Shown: positions 26,717-34,442 of the stretch, piece after piece
How positions within the stretch are numbered: the stretch's first letter is position 1
How the letters are laid out: each line of letters starts with the position of its first letter
Assembly: GCA_030827165.1 (NCBI GenBank)
Contig: JAURFB010000013.1
Coordinates: forward strand, 1-42,886
DNA from: Marivivens sp.
Lineage (GTDB): Bacteria; Pseudomonadota; Alphaproteobacteria; Rhodobacterales; Rhodobacteraceae
Reading direction: 5' to 3'
Length of the DNA: 42,886 nucleotides
The notes under the pieces: generated by a model
The model's database searches: none
What the model saw: the letters and a program-made list of their open reading frames with translations, nothing else
Told to the model about the DNA's origin: nothing
Made by a program: the position numbers and the translations under genes

Positions 26717-27700
26717 ATGAAGAAACTGGTAAGCACGGCGGCTCTTGCCGCCGTTTTGGGCGCCCCGGCATGGGCGGCCGACGACGTGACGCTTCAGCTG
26801 AAATGGGTCACGCAAGCCCAGTTCGCGGGCTACTATGTGGCACTGGATCAGGGTTTTTACGACGAGGAGGACCTGAACGTGAAGATCCTCGCCGGCGGCC
26901 CCGACATCGCTCCGGGGCAGGTCCTGGCGGGCGGCGGAGCCGACGTGATGATCGACTGGCTTCCCTCGGCCCTCGCGGCCCGCGAAAAGGGCTTGCCGAT
27001 CGTCAATATCGCCCAGCCGTTCAAGACCTCGGGTCTGATGCTCACCTGTTGGAAAGACACCGGTATCACCGGCCCGCAGGATTTCCGTGGCAAGACCATC
27101 GGCGTCTGGTTCTTCGGCAACGAATATCCTTTCCTGAGCTGGATGAGCCAGGAAGGCATCTCGACCGATGGCGGCGACAATGGCGTGACGGTTCTCAAAC
27201 AGGGCTTCAACGTCGATCCTTTGCTGCAGCGGCAGGCCGACTGTATCTCGACCATGACCTACAACGAGTTCGGTCAGGTTCTGGATGCGGGCGTCAGCCC
27301 CGACGAGCTTGTGACCTTCAAGTATGAGGATGTGGGCGTAGCCACGCTCGAGGACGGCCTCTATGCGCTTGAGGCCAACCTCGCCGATCCGGCATTCGTG
27401 GATCGCATGGTGCGCTTCGTCCGCGCGTCGATGAAGGGCTGGAAGTGGGCCGAAGAGCATCCCGAGGACGCGGCGATGATCGTTCTCGACAACGACGAGA
27501 CCGGCGCCCAGACAGAAGCGCATCAGGTGCGGATGATGGGCGAGATCGCCAAGCTGACCGCCGGCTCGAACGGCGCGCTGGACGAGGCCGATTACAGCCG
27601 CACGGTCGAGACGCTTCTGGCGGGTGGTTCGGATCCGGTCATCACCGCGGAACCGGTTGGTGCCTGGACCCATGCCGTGACCGATGCCGCCCTGAACTGA
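26717..27700 (+). CDS. NMT1/THI5-like substrate-binding protein of the Pyd-linked importer
   Basis: A 327-residue periplasmic protein with a clear Sec signal peptide (MKKLVSTAALAAVLGAPAWA, cleaved near AWA-ADD) and no lipobox. The mature start VTLQLKWVTQAQFAGYYVAL and then GFYDEEDLNVKI, followed by GGPDIAPGQVLAGGGADVMI, are the core of the NMT1/THI5-like family, which binds thiamine-precursor pyrimidines and similar ring compounds. Its place at the end of the RutR-controlled operon points to a pyrimidine-related ligand. AAGGAGG gives a near-perfect ribosome binding site. A strong terminator follows. Confidence 0.9.
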   Translation: MKKLVSTAALAAVLGAPAWAADDVTLQLKWVTQAQFAGYYVALDQGFYDEEDLNVKILAGGPDIAPGQVLAGGGADVMIDWLPSALAAREKGLPIVNIAQPFKTSGLMLTCWKDTGITGPQDFRGKTIGVWFFGNEYPFLSWMSQEGISTDGGDNGVTVLKQGFNVDPLLQRQADCISTMTYNEFGQVLDAGVSPDELVTFKYEDVGVATLEDGLYALEANLADPAFVDRMVRFVRASMKGWKWAEEHPEDAAMIVLDNDETGAQTEAHQVRMMGEIAKLTAGSNGALDEADYSRTVETLLAGGSDPVITAEPVGAWTHAVTDAALN

Positions 27701-27718
27701 GACGCGACAGACCGATGG

Positions 27719-27750
27719 AAACGCCCCGCCTCTTGCGGGGCGTTTTCGTT
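27719..27750 (+). terminator. Rho-independent terminator of the Pyd operon
   Basis: AAACGCCCCGC, loop CTCTT, GCGGGGCGTTT, then TCGTTT: an 11-bp stem at 27719-27745 with a T-rich tail, 18 bp after the binding-protein stop. Confidence 0.9.
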
Positions 27751-27768
27751 TGGATCGCCTGCGCCGAT

Positions 27769-27809
27769 CCAAAGGCCTCCGGCGGGAGTATTTGCAGCCA
27801 AAAGAAAGG
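27769..27809 (+). repeat. Copy B of a dispersed intergenic repeat
   Basis: Starts CCAAAGGC, then CTCCGGCG, GGAGTATTTG and GCCAAAAGAAAGG. It aligns with 22517-22558. It sits between the Pyd terminator and the hyuA-like gene. It has the CTCCGG-type core where copy A is altered (AACCCCCC), so copy A may be a decayed version. Confidence 0.7.
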
Positions 27810-27871
27810 TTTCTGTTGTCGGAGCCGAGAGGGGCTGTATGGAGAGCGGGCGAACAGGAGCGGAGTTTCCC

Positions 27872-29878
27872 ATGGCCTACTTGCTGGGGGTCGATACCGG
27901 CGGCACCTACACCGATGCGGTGGTGATCGACGAGGCGGCGGATCGGGTGATCGCCAGCGCCAAGTCGCTGACCACACGCCCCGATCTGGCTTTGGGCGTG
28001 GGCCGGGCGATTGATGCGGCCATTGCCGATGCTGGAGTCGCGCCGTCCCAGATCGCCATGGTGTCTCTTTCGACGACGCTTGCGACGAACGCCCTTGTTG
28101 AGGGGCAGGGCGGGCGCGTGGCGCTGGTGTTCATCGGCTTTGACGAGAAGGAACTGGGCCGCGCCGGCCTGATGGATGCGCTGCATGGCGATCCGGTCAT
28201 TCGGTTGTCGGGCGGGCACGGCCATTCTGGCAGCGAGGCCGCGCCGTTCGATGCCGCTGCGCTTGAAGAGGCGCTTCTTGCCTTGCCAAAAGGGATCACC
28301 GGCTTCGCTGTCGCGGCGAGCTTTGCCACCCGCAATCCCGCCCATGAGGTGGCCGCGCGCGACGTGATCCGCACAGTGACAGGCGGCAAGCCGGTCACAT
28401 GTTCGCACGAGCTGTCTTCGGCGCTGGGCGGGCCCAAGCGGGCGCTGACCGCCGTTTTGAACGCCCGCCTGATCGGCCTCATCGCCCGACTCATTCAGGC
28501 CTGCGAAGCGCATCTGCGCCAGATCGGGGTCGATGCGCGGCTGATGGTGGTGCGTGGCGACGGGGCGCTCGTCTCGGCGGCGCTGGCGCGCGAAAAGCCG
28601 ATCGAGACGATCCTGAGCGGACCGGCTGCCTCGATCGCCGGCGCAAGCTGGCTTACCGGCGAGAGCGATGCGCTTGTGAGCGATATAGGCGGCACGACGA
28701 CCGACATCTGCCTTCTGCGCGAGGGCCGTCCGGCCATCGATCCACAAGGCGCCAGGGTTGGCCCCTATCGGACGATGGTCGAGGCGGTGGCGATGCGGAC
28801 CTGGGGGCTTGGCGGCGACAGCGAGGTGCATCTGACCGCAGGGCTGGAAGGCGGGCTGCGGCTCGGGCCCAAGCGCGTCGTGCCGATCTCGCTTCTGGCG
28901 CGGGATCATCCTCAGGTGGTTCACAAGGCGCTCGACATGGCGCTGGCGACAGGCCTGCCGTCCGAGGATGGCGGGCGCTTTGTGGTGCCGGTGTGGAACG
29001 AGATGCCCGAGGGTCTGGACGCGCGGGAAGAGGCGATCGCGCTGCGGCTGGCAAGTGGGCCTCTGAAGCTTGCCGATGCCGTCAAATCGCGCATGGAAGG
29101 GCCGGCGCTCGCGCGGCTCGTGTCGCGCGGGCAGGTGATGATGGCGGGGGTGACGCCATCTGATGCGTCGCACGTGCTCGGGCGTGTGGATGCTTGGGAT
29201 GCCGGGGCGGCGGAGAAGGCCTTGCGGCTCTTCTCGCTGCGGCGCAAGGGAAGTGGCGACAGGGTTGCCGAGAGCGCCGAGGCGCTGGCCGCCAAGATCA
29301 TCGACCAACTTACGCGCCAGACGGTCGCCTGCCTTCTCGAGGCCGCCTTTGCCGAGGACAGCCTCGACTGGGCCGATCCGGCGGGCCTGGCCGACCATCC
29401 CCTGACCCTTGCCGGGCTCGACCGGCATCAAGGGGTCATCAGCCTCAGCCTCAATCTGGGGGTTCCGGTCATCGGCCTTGGCGCTTCTGCCCCGTCCTAC
29501 TATGGCGCGGTGGGCGAGCGGCTGAATACCCGGATGATCCTGCCCCAACACGCTGGCGTGGCCAATGCCATCGGCGCGGTTGTCGGCCAGGTCGCGATGC
29601 ACGCAAGCGGCACCGTTACCTCGCCGGGGCCGGGGATCTTCGTCGCGCATCTTGGTGCGGGACCAAAACAGTTTGCCGACCGTGATCAGGCGATCGAGGC
29701 GCTGCGGCAGGAGTTGGAAGCGGATGCAGCGGGTCGCGCGCGCCTCACTGGTGTCGAAGAGATCCGGATCACCAGCCGATCCGATATCCGCGAGGTCGAG
29801 GTCGAGGGGCAGCCGATGTTCATCGAGGCGGCAGTCAGGGTTACAGCGCAAGGACGGCCGCGGATCGCAGAGGGCTGA
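27872..29878 (+). CDS. Hydantoinase A / oxoprolinase family protein, without a HyuB partner
   Basis: A 668-residue ASKHA-fold protein. It begins AYLLGVDTGGTYTDAVVIDE (phosphate-1-like loop), continues SLSTTLATNALVEGQGG, ETILSGPAASIAGASWL and VSDIGGTTTDICLL, and has LGLGASAPSYYG-like glycine-rich motifs towards the end. Family members (HyuA, 5-oxoprolinase A part, acetone carboxylase beta) hydrolyse cyclic amides or act in ATP-dependent carboxylation, normally with a HyuB-type subunit; none is in the window. ATG 27872 has GGAG 7 bases upstream; ATG 27839 in frame is an alternative. It is separated from the Pyd operon by a terminator, so it is transcribed separately. The substrate is unknown. 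Confidence 0.85.
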   Translation: MAYLLGVDTGGTYTDAVVIDEAADRVIASAKSLTTRPDLALGVGRAIDAAIADAGVAPSQIAMVSLSTTLATNALVEGQGGRVALVFIGFDEKELGRAGLMDALHGDPVIRLSGGHGHSGSEAAPFDAAALEEALLALPKGITGFAVAASFATRNPAHEVAARDVIRTVTGGKPVTCSHELSSALGGPKRALTAVLNARLIGLIARLIQACEAHLRQIGVDARLMVVRGDGALVSAALAREKPIETILSGPAASIAGASWLTGESDALVSDIGGTTTDICLLREGRPAIDPQGARVGPYRTMVEAVAMRTWGLGGDSEVHLTAGLEGGLRLGPKRVVPISLLARDHPQVVHKALDMALATGLPSEDGGRFVVPVWNEMPEGLDAREEAIALRLASGPLKLADAVKSRMEGPALARLVSRGQVMMAGVTPSDASHVLGRVDAWDAGAAEKALRLFSLRRKGSGDRVAESAEALAAKIIDQLTRQTVACLLEAAFAEDSLDWADPAGLADHPLTLAGLDRHQGVISLSLNLGVPVIGLGASAPSYYGAVGERLNTRMILPQHAGVANAIGAVVGQVAMHASGTVTSPGPGIFVAHLGAGPKQFADRDQAIEALRQELEADAAGRARLTGVEEIRITSRSDIREVEVEGQPMFIEAAVRVTAQGRPRIAEG

Positions 29879-29961
29879 CAAAAGGTCATGGACGGGTCGA
29901 TTGTCGTGCGCTAACAGGTCGGCAAGTCCGACCCTCAAGGGAAGTATGACAAGAGGTATTC

Positions 29962-30747
29962 ATGACTATCCGCGTCACTGTCTGGGGCGAGAACGTCCAC
30001 GAGCAGACCAACAAGATCGTTGCCGGTCATTACCCGAAAGGGATGCACGGCTGTATTGCCGAGGGCCTGAACGAAGACGCCGCAATAATGGCGACCACCG
30101 CCACCCTTCAAGAACCCGAGCATGGCCTTCCCGTGGCCAGACTTGCCCAGACCGACGTTCTGATCTGGTGGGGGCACGCCGCGCATGGCGATGTGTCGGA
30201 CGAGGTCGTCGAGCGGGTCATCGAACAGGTCTGGGCAGGTATGGGCCTGATCGTCCTGCACTCGGGCCATTTCGCCAAGGTGTTCAAACGGCTCATGGGC
30301 ACGCCCTGTAACCTTTCCTGGCGCGAGGCGGGCGAGCGTGAGAGGCTTTGGGTCGCTTCGCGCAACCATCCGATCGCGGCCGGCCTGCCGGATCATTTCG
30401 AGATAGAGAACGAGGAAATGTATGGCGAGCCGTTCGGCATCCCCGAGCCGCTTGAGACCGTGTTCATCAGCTGGTTCCAGGGCGGCGAAGTCTTTCGTTC
30501 CGGTGTGACCTACAAGCGCGGGGCGGGGAATGTATTCTATTTCCGGCCCGGCCATGAGGCCTACCCGACGTATCATGACGCCAACGTGCGGAAGGTCTTG
30601 AAGAACGCCGTGAAATGGGCGCACAGCGCCGCGCCGCGCCTGACGGGCGTGACCGAGGCGCCGAACGTGCCGGTTACAGAGGCGCTCGAGCCGCTCGAAG
30701 AGCGCGGGCCGCGCCTGCATCACGACGGCGAAGAGGGCTTCAGATGA
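29962..30747 (+). CDS. thuA: ThuA-like protein
   Basis: A 261-residue protein of the ThuA (glutamine-amidotransferase-like fold) family: [20 protein letters not shown] at the start, then [41 protein letters not shown] and [15 protein letters not shown]. In rhizobia ThuA works with the dehydrogenase ThuB in trehalose and related disaccharide utilisation through 3-keto sugars. It overlaps thuB by ATGA, as in known thuAB pairs. No sugar transporter genes adjoin, unlike the rhizobial thuEFGKAB cluster, so the natural sugar is uncertain. A small hairpin (GGTCGG/CCGACC, 29917-29933) lies in its leader. Confidence 0.85.
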   Translation: MTIRVTVWGENVHEQTNKIVAGHYPKGMHGCIAEGLNEDAAIMATTATLQEPEHGLPVARLAQTDVLIWWGHAAHGDVSDEVVERVIEQVWAGMGLIVLHSGHFAKVFKRLMGTPCNLSWREAGERERLWVASRNHPIAAGLPDHFEIENEEMYGEPFGIPEPLETVFISWFQGGEVFRSGVTYKRGAGNVFYFRPGHEAYPTYHDANVRKVLKNAVKWAHSAAPRLTGVTEAPNVPVTEALEPLEERGPRLHHDGEEGFR

Positions 30748-31796
30748 GCTTGCGTATCCTGATCGTTGGCACCGGGGGCATGGCCAATGCCCATGCCGAA
30801 TCCTTCGCGGCCATCGAGGGGGTCGAGCTGGTCGGAGGCGTCGATACGAGCATCGAGCGCCTTGACGCCTTTTGCGACAAACATGGGATTCCCAATCGGT
30901 TCACGTCGCTCGACGAGGCGCTCGCCTGGGGCGCTTTCGACGCCGCGACCAACGTCACGCCGGATGCAGCGCATCATGCCACGACGATGCCGCTTCTTGC
31001 CGCGGGCAAACACGTCATGTGCGAAAAGCCCCTCGCAGCCAATCGCGCCGACGCCGAGGAAATGGCCGGCGCCGCCGAGGCGGCGGGTGTGGTGAACATG
31101 GTCAACCTGACCTATCGCAACGTGCCTGCGCTCATGCACGCCGCACGCCTCGTGGCGGAGGGCGCGGTCGGCGAGGTTCGGCATTTCGAGGCGGCCTATC
31201 TGCAAAGCTGGCTCACACAGCCGGCGTGGGGGGAATGGACGACCGAAAGCAAATGGCTCTGGCGTCTTTCCACGGCGCATGGGTCCAAGGGTGTGTTGGG
31301 CGATATCGGCGTCCATATCCTCGATTACGCGACACTTGTCGCCGGCAGTGCGCCGAAAAGCGTCAGTTGCCGCCTGACCACCTTTGACAAGGTGCCGGGG
31401 GGCCGTATTGGCGATTACGTTCTCGATGCGAACGATAGCTTCAACATGCATCTTGAGCTCGAAAACGGTGCGGTCGGTGTCGTTCATTCAAGCCGGATGG
31501 CGTCGGGCCATTTGAACGATCTCTCTTTGCGAATCTATGGCACCAAAGGCGCGCTCGACGTGCGCTATGAAGACAACATCAGCCTGCTGCGCGGCTGCCT
31601 TGGCGAAGACATGCCGGTTGCCCGCTGGTCCAACATCGAGACCCCCCCTGTCGAGACCAACTATCAGCGATTTGTCGCCGCGATCCGTGACGGCCGCACC
31701 GAGCGGCCCGATTTCCGCCGCGGGGCCGAATTGCAGGCGGTGCTCGATCTGGCCGAAGAGTCTGATCGCAAGAGCGGCTGCTCGCTCGCGCTCTGA
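30744..31796 (+). CDS. thuB: ThuB-like Gfo/Idh/MocA-family dehydrogenase
   Basis: A 350-residue NAD(P)-dependent oxidoreductase. The Rossmann motif is [18 protein letters not shown] near the N-terminus; the family signature is [13 protein letters not shown], with the conserved Lys of EKP. The C-terminal domain has [19 protein letters not shown], with Asp/His of the catalytic DxxxHxxD-like site. It starts at ATG 30744, coupled to thuA (ATGA). The longer frame from 30615 reads antisense-like Arg/Ala-rich residues within thuA and is rejected. In characterised ThuB, the enzyme oxidises trehalose-type sugars at C3. Confidence 0.85.
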   Translation: MSLRILIVGTGGMANAHAESFAAIEGVELVGGVDTSIERLDAFCDKHGIPNRFTSLDEALAWGAFDAATNVTPDAAHHATTMPLLAAGKHVMCEKPLAANRADAEEMAGAAEAAGVVNMVNLTYRNVPALMHAARLVAEGAVGEVRHFEAAYLQSWLTQPAWGEWTTESKWLWRLSTAHGSKGVLGDIGVHILDYATLVAGSAPKSVSCRLTTFDKVPGGRIGDYVLDANDSFNMHLELENGAVGVVHSSRMASGHLNDLSLRIYGTKGALDVRYEDNISLLRGCLGEDMPVARWSNIETPPVETNYQRFVAAIRDGRTERPDFRRGAELQAVLDLAEESDRKSGCSLAL

Positions 31797-31815
31797 CCGC
31801 CTTTAAGCCCCTCTC

Positions 31816-31841
31816 AACCCGGTGCTGCTAGACCGGTTTTT
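31816..31841 (+). terminator. Possible rho-independent terminator after thuB
   Basis: CCGGT (31819-31823) and ACCGG (31832-31836) flank an 8-base loop and are followed by TTTTT. Pairing can extend outward by two A-T pairs across one mismatch. The stem is short, so strength is moderate. It sits 22 bp after the thuB stop and just before the motB ribosome binding site. Confidence 0.55.
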
Positions 31842-31862
31842 GGGTGAGCAGAGGGTGAAGGC

Positions 31863-31952
31863 ATGGGCGCGGCAGCGATTGCTCCGGTCATTATCAAACG
31901 CAAGAAGGTCGTGGGGGGCGAGGGTCACCACGGCGGCGCATGGAAGGTTGCC
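31863..31952 (+). pseudogene. motB: motB, only the first 30 codons remain
   Basis: The reading MGAAAIAPVIIKRKKVVGGE then GHHGGAWKVA is the cytoplasmic N-terminus of flagellar stator protein MotB, which in intact genes runs straight on to YADFVTAMMAFFLLMWLL, the proton-conducting membrane helix. Here the homology stops after GCATGGAAGGTTGCC, and the following frame (MRAFPYKGWRVLR...) has no membrane helix and no peptidoglycan-binding domain. A good GAGGGTGAAGG ribosome binding site is kept. The cut falls next to flagellar genes, so a deletion removed the rest of motB and probably more of the flagellar cluster. The identification rests on remembered family sequence. Confidence 0.75.
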
Positions 31953-32148
31953 ATGAGAGCGTTTCCTTATAAAGGGTGGCGCGTTTTGCGCCAGGTTTTC
32001 AGGAAAGCCGCGGGGCGGCGTTTGATCAGTCATTCTGACGTGTGTCGGGCGGGCCGACCTATGCTTTGCACGAATTGCAGTCTGGGACGCTTGTGCCTAA
32101 TGGGGGATGAATCGCGGTCCGGAAAATGCCTTGGATTTTATCAACTCC
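31953..32148. other. Noncoding junction after the motB fragment
   Basis: About 196 bp lie between the motB break and the flgN-like stop. A short hairpin GGCGC-GTTTT-GCGCC is at 31978-31992. A minus-strand frame beginning at 32033 (MTDQTPPRGF...) runs into DNA antisense to motB and is not recognised. No complete gene is visible. Confidence 0.5.
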
Positions 32149-32484
32149 TCAGGCGCGGTGTTCGAGCCGCCCGCTTCGGCCGCTATCGTCGCCTTGCGTG
32201 CCGTCCTTGCGATAGGTGCCAAGTTGGGTATGGGCGCGTTCAATGTCCGCGATGCGCCCTATGGCAGCCTGGACGCCCCGGATTGCCGACGACAGAAGCC
32301 GCTGGTTCCTTCCGACGAGGTCCATCAGAAGCCAGGCCTCGTCCGCCGAGAGCTTTGGCGCTCCGGCCATCAGCCGTTCCCGCGCTTCGATAACAGAGGC
32401 GAGGGTTTCATAGCTGCCCGACAAGATGGCCTGCCGTTCCGAATCGAGGCCGGCCAGGAGTTCATCCATGATCGAAGGTTTCAT
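32149..32484 (-). CDS. flgN: FlgN-like flagellar chaperone
   Basis: A 111-residue, largely helical protein. The pattern LLAGLDSERQAILSGSYETL followed by a long helix, then GRNQRLLSSAIRGVQAAIGR and a C-terminal LGTYRKDGTQ, matches FlgN-type chaperones, which hold the hook-filament junction proteins FlgK and FlgL before export. ATG 32484 is chosen because AAGGAG lies 7 bases upstream; it overlaps the flgJ-like gene by 23 bases. The short family is weakly conserved, so context with flgJ, fliK and flgD carries much of the call. Confidence 0.65.
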   Translation of the reverse strand: MKPSIMDELLAGLDSERQAILSGSYETLASVIEARERLMAGAPKLSADEAWLLMDLVGRNQRLLSSAIRGVQAAIGRIADIERAHTQLGTYRKDGTQGDDSGRSGRLEHRA

Positions 32485-32758
32485 TCATTCTCTCCTTCAG
32501 GGCATCGAAAATCGTTTCGGCGAGGCCAATGCCTCCGGCTCGGGCAATTTCCTGGGCCTGTGCTTCGGTCAGGAATGAGGCAATCTGGTCTTCCCCGATA
32601 CCGCCGCCAAAGCCCGACTCTGTCGCGTTGAGTCCGGCGCTTTTGAGCATCTCCCGCAGAAAACTCGCCTCAAGATCCTGCGCTGCCTTGCGCAGGCGGG
32701 CCTCTGGATCCTCGGCGTTATGGGGGGCAAATGCCGATCCGGTCAGTCCTGTAATCAT
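32462..32758 (-). CDS. flgJ: FlgJ-like rod-binding protein (N-terminal domain only)
   Basis: A 98-residue protein with the rod-binding core RKAAQDLEASFLREMLKSAG (family pattern A.xLE..F...LL..M), then GGGIGEDQIASFLTEAQAQE IARAGGIGLAETIF. There is no peptidoglycan hydrolase domain, as is usual in alphaproteobacteria, where a separate enzyme cuts the wall for rod passage. ATG 32758 has AGAGG 6 bases upstream; the frame to 32791 adds an unlikely extension. It is cotranscribed with the flgN-like gene and divergent from fliK. Confidence 0.72.
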   Translation of the reverse strand: MITGLTGSAFAPHNAEDPEARLRKAAQDLEASFLREMLKSAGLNATESGFGGGIGEDQIASFLTEAQAQEIARAGGIGLAETIFDALKERMNETFDHG

Positions 32759-32868
32759 CGAAGGCCTCTGTGATGGTCCGAGTCGGCTCACAATGCGGGG
32801 CGGCGGTAAATTTCAGGTAACTTTGATGTGGCAGGCTGCAGGTCGGTTCCAGAAAGGATCAGACCCGA

Positions 32869-34434
32869 ATGCAGATTCCTTCCTTCCCTACTGTCGTCGC
32901 AGGCGCCGAAGTATCGGAGGCGGCACAGTCGACTGTCGACCAGCCGCCCCGCGTCGCGCGAGACTTTGCCCGGCTCCTGGCCGGATCAGTTGTCGGCGGC
33001 GATCCAGACGTTTCGGCGGCGATCGAAGAGGGCGCGCCGCAGGCGGCGGTTGGTGCGGGCCTCCCCTTCTCCGCGGTCGTAATCGAATTTGCGCGTCGGA
33101 TGCCCGAAGGGCCAGCGGCGCCGCCAGCCCCGCCCGATGATCTGTCGGCAGATGTCTTTGAGCCCGGACCGGGCCTGGCCGAACCAAGCCAGACCCAAGT
33201 GCAAAGTGTCCGCGACAGCCTCGGTGCCCAAACTGCGAGGAATGAGCCTAGGCGGCTCACCGACGAAGTTCAGAACCGCCAGACGCCGCCCGTCCTGCCA
33301 CCAACCCTCAAGGCGCGGCACGTCGAGCCGCCCGCCGACACGCCACAGCCTGAATCGCGCCCGTCGAACGGACAGGGCGTTCAGGCCGAGCAACCAGCAG
33401 CCTCGGGCGCCAAGAACGTGGTAGCCTGGAATGCGCTCGGCCCGGTGCGGCTTCATCCCCTGTCTTCCGACGCGCCACCCGTGCCCTGGAATGTCTCTGC
33501 CGAAAGCGCCGTCGCCTTGCCGCGCGGCCATGCTGACGCGCAGTCGATGCCGCCAGAGCACGCCAAAGCCTCGGGCCTTGCGCAGGCTCTCGCACCAGAG
33601 CACGCCAAAGCCTTGGGCCTTGCTCGGGCACCCGGGATTGTCGGCGCCAAGGCCTTGCCAGAGACAGCCGTGGCAAAGGGGATTCGAGAAACGCCCCTCG
33701 CACCGGCCGCTGGCGGTGCAACGCCCGAGGAGGGGCGCTTGCCAACACCAGCCCCTGTTCAGGGAATGCCACTGCTGACCAACGCCGGGATTGCGAGCGA
33801 CGGCGGTCGTGAAGGCCAGGGCGGAAAATCGCAGGATCGACCGACCGGAAAAATTGAAACCCAGCGCGCAGATCCTGCCAGGGAAAAGCCGACCCAACCT
33901 GCCTTCGTGGGCGCGCAATCGCCCGAAGCGACCGCAGACGACATCGCGGCGAGCCGAACCGCAGAAAGCCAGATTTCCGGCCCTTCAGGCAACCCGGCCC
34001 ATCCCGCGGCCCCCGTATCCGGATCCACGACTGCGTCAGGATTGGGGCAAGCCACCATCCAACAGCTTGCCGTCGCGATCCGGCGGTCGGAGGGGGGCGA
34101 GATCGAGATCGCCCTTGAGCCCGAAGAGCTTGGGAAGGTTCGGCTGACAATTGCCCCGCATGACACACGGGTGACTGTCTCGGTCTTTGTCGAGCGCCCC
34201 GAAACGCTCGATCTGATCCGACGGCATATAGATGCACTGACCAGCGATCTTCGCCAGCAGGGCTACACCGAAGTGGCTCTGGATTTCGCGCAAAACCGCG
34301 GCCAGCAGGGCAACAAGAGCCTGCCTGACCTGCCCGCGCAAGCCGCGCCTTCGGAAGACACGGCGCAAGCCGAAACCGGCAAAATCACATCCCACCCTTC
34401 GCTGCGCGTCGGCGGGTTGGACTTGCGAATATAG
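32869..34434 (+). CDS. fliK: Flagellar hook-length control protein FliK
   Basis: A 521-residue protein. The N-terminal two thirds are Pro/Ala/Gln-rich, low in complexity and poorly conserved. The C-terminal Flg_hook domain (about residues 400-495) is diagnostic: GGEIEIALEPEELGKVRLTI and then VTVSVFVERPETLDLIRRHI. FliK measures hook length as it is exported and switches the export gate FlhB to late substrates. It starts at ATG 32869, 8 bp before flgD on the same strand. A 42-bp imperfect tandem duplication lies in the variable part. Confidence 0.86.
   Translation: MQIPSFPTVVAGAEVSEAAQSTVDQPPRVARDFARLLAGSVVGGDPDVSAAIEEGAPQAAVGAGLPFSAVVIEFARRMPEGPAAPPAPPDDLSADVFEPGPGLAEPSQTQVQSVRDSLGAQTARNEPRRLTDEVQNRQTPPVLPPTLKARHVEPPADTPQPESRPSNGQGVQAEQPAASGAKNVVAWNALGPVRLHPLSSDAPPVPWNVSAESAVALPRGHADAQSMPPEHAKASGLAQALAPEHAKALGLARAPGIVGAKALPETAVAKGIRETPLAPAAGGATPEEGRLPTPAPVQGMPLLTNAGIASDGGREGQGGKSQDRPTGKIETQRADPAREKPTQPAFVGAQSPEATADDIAASRTAESQISGPSGNPAHPAAPVSGSTTASGLGQATIQQLAVAIRRSEGGEIEIALEPEELGKVRLTIAPHDTRVTVSVFVERPETLDLIRRHIDALTSDLRQQGYTEVALDFAQNRGQQGNKSLPDLPAQAAPSEDTAQAETGKITSHPSLRVGGLDLRI
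33553..33636 (+). repeat. Tandem 42-bp duplication inside fliK
   Basis: CCAGAGCACGCCAAAGCC recurs at 33553 and 33595, followed by (T)CGGGCCTTGCGCAGG and TTGGGCCTTGCTCGG. In protein this is PEHAKASGLAQALA followed by PEHAKALGLARAPG, a 14-residue period. Confidence 0.8.
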
Positions 34435-34442
34435 GAGGTCAC

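Noticed and set aside
25691-29938. 1415-residue minus-strand open frame
   Set aside because: It is fully antisense to permease, binding-protein and hyuA-like genes with strong family motifs; long antisense frames are common in GC-rich DNA.
32061-32099. C-x2-C-x5-C motif (LCTNCSLGRLC) resembling the FNR iron-sulfur N-terminus
   Set aside because: The frame continues into antisense flgN without any cyclic-nucleotide-like or HTH domain; probably chance.
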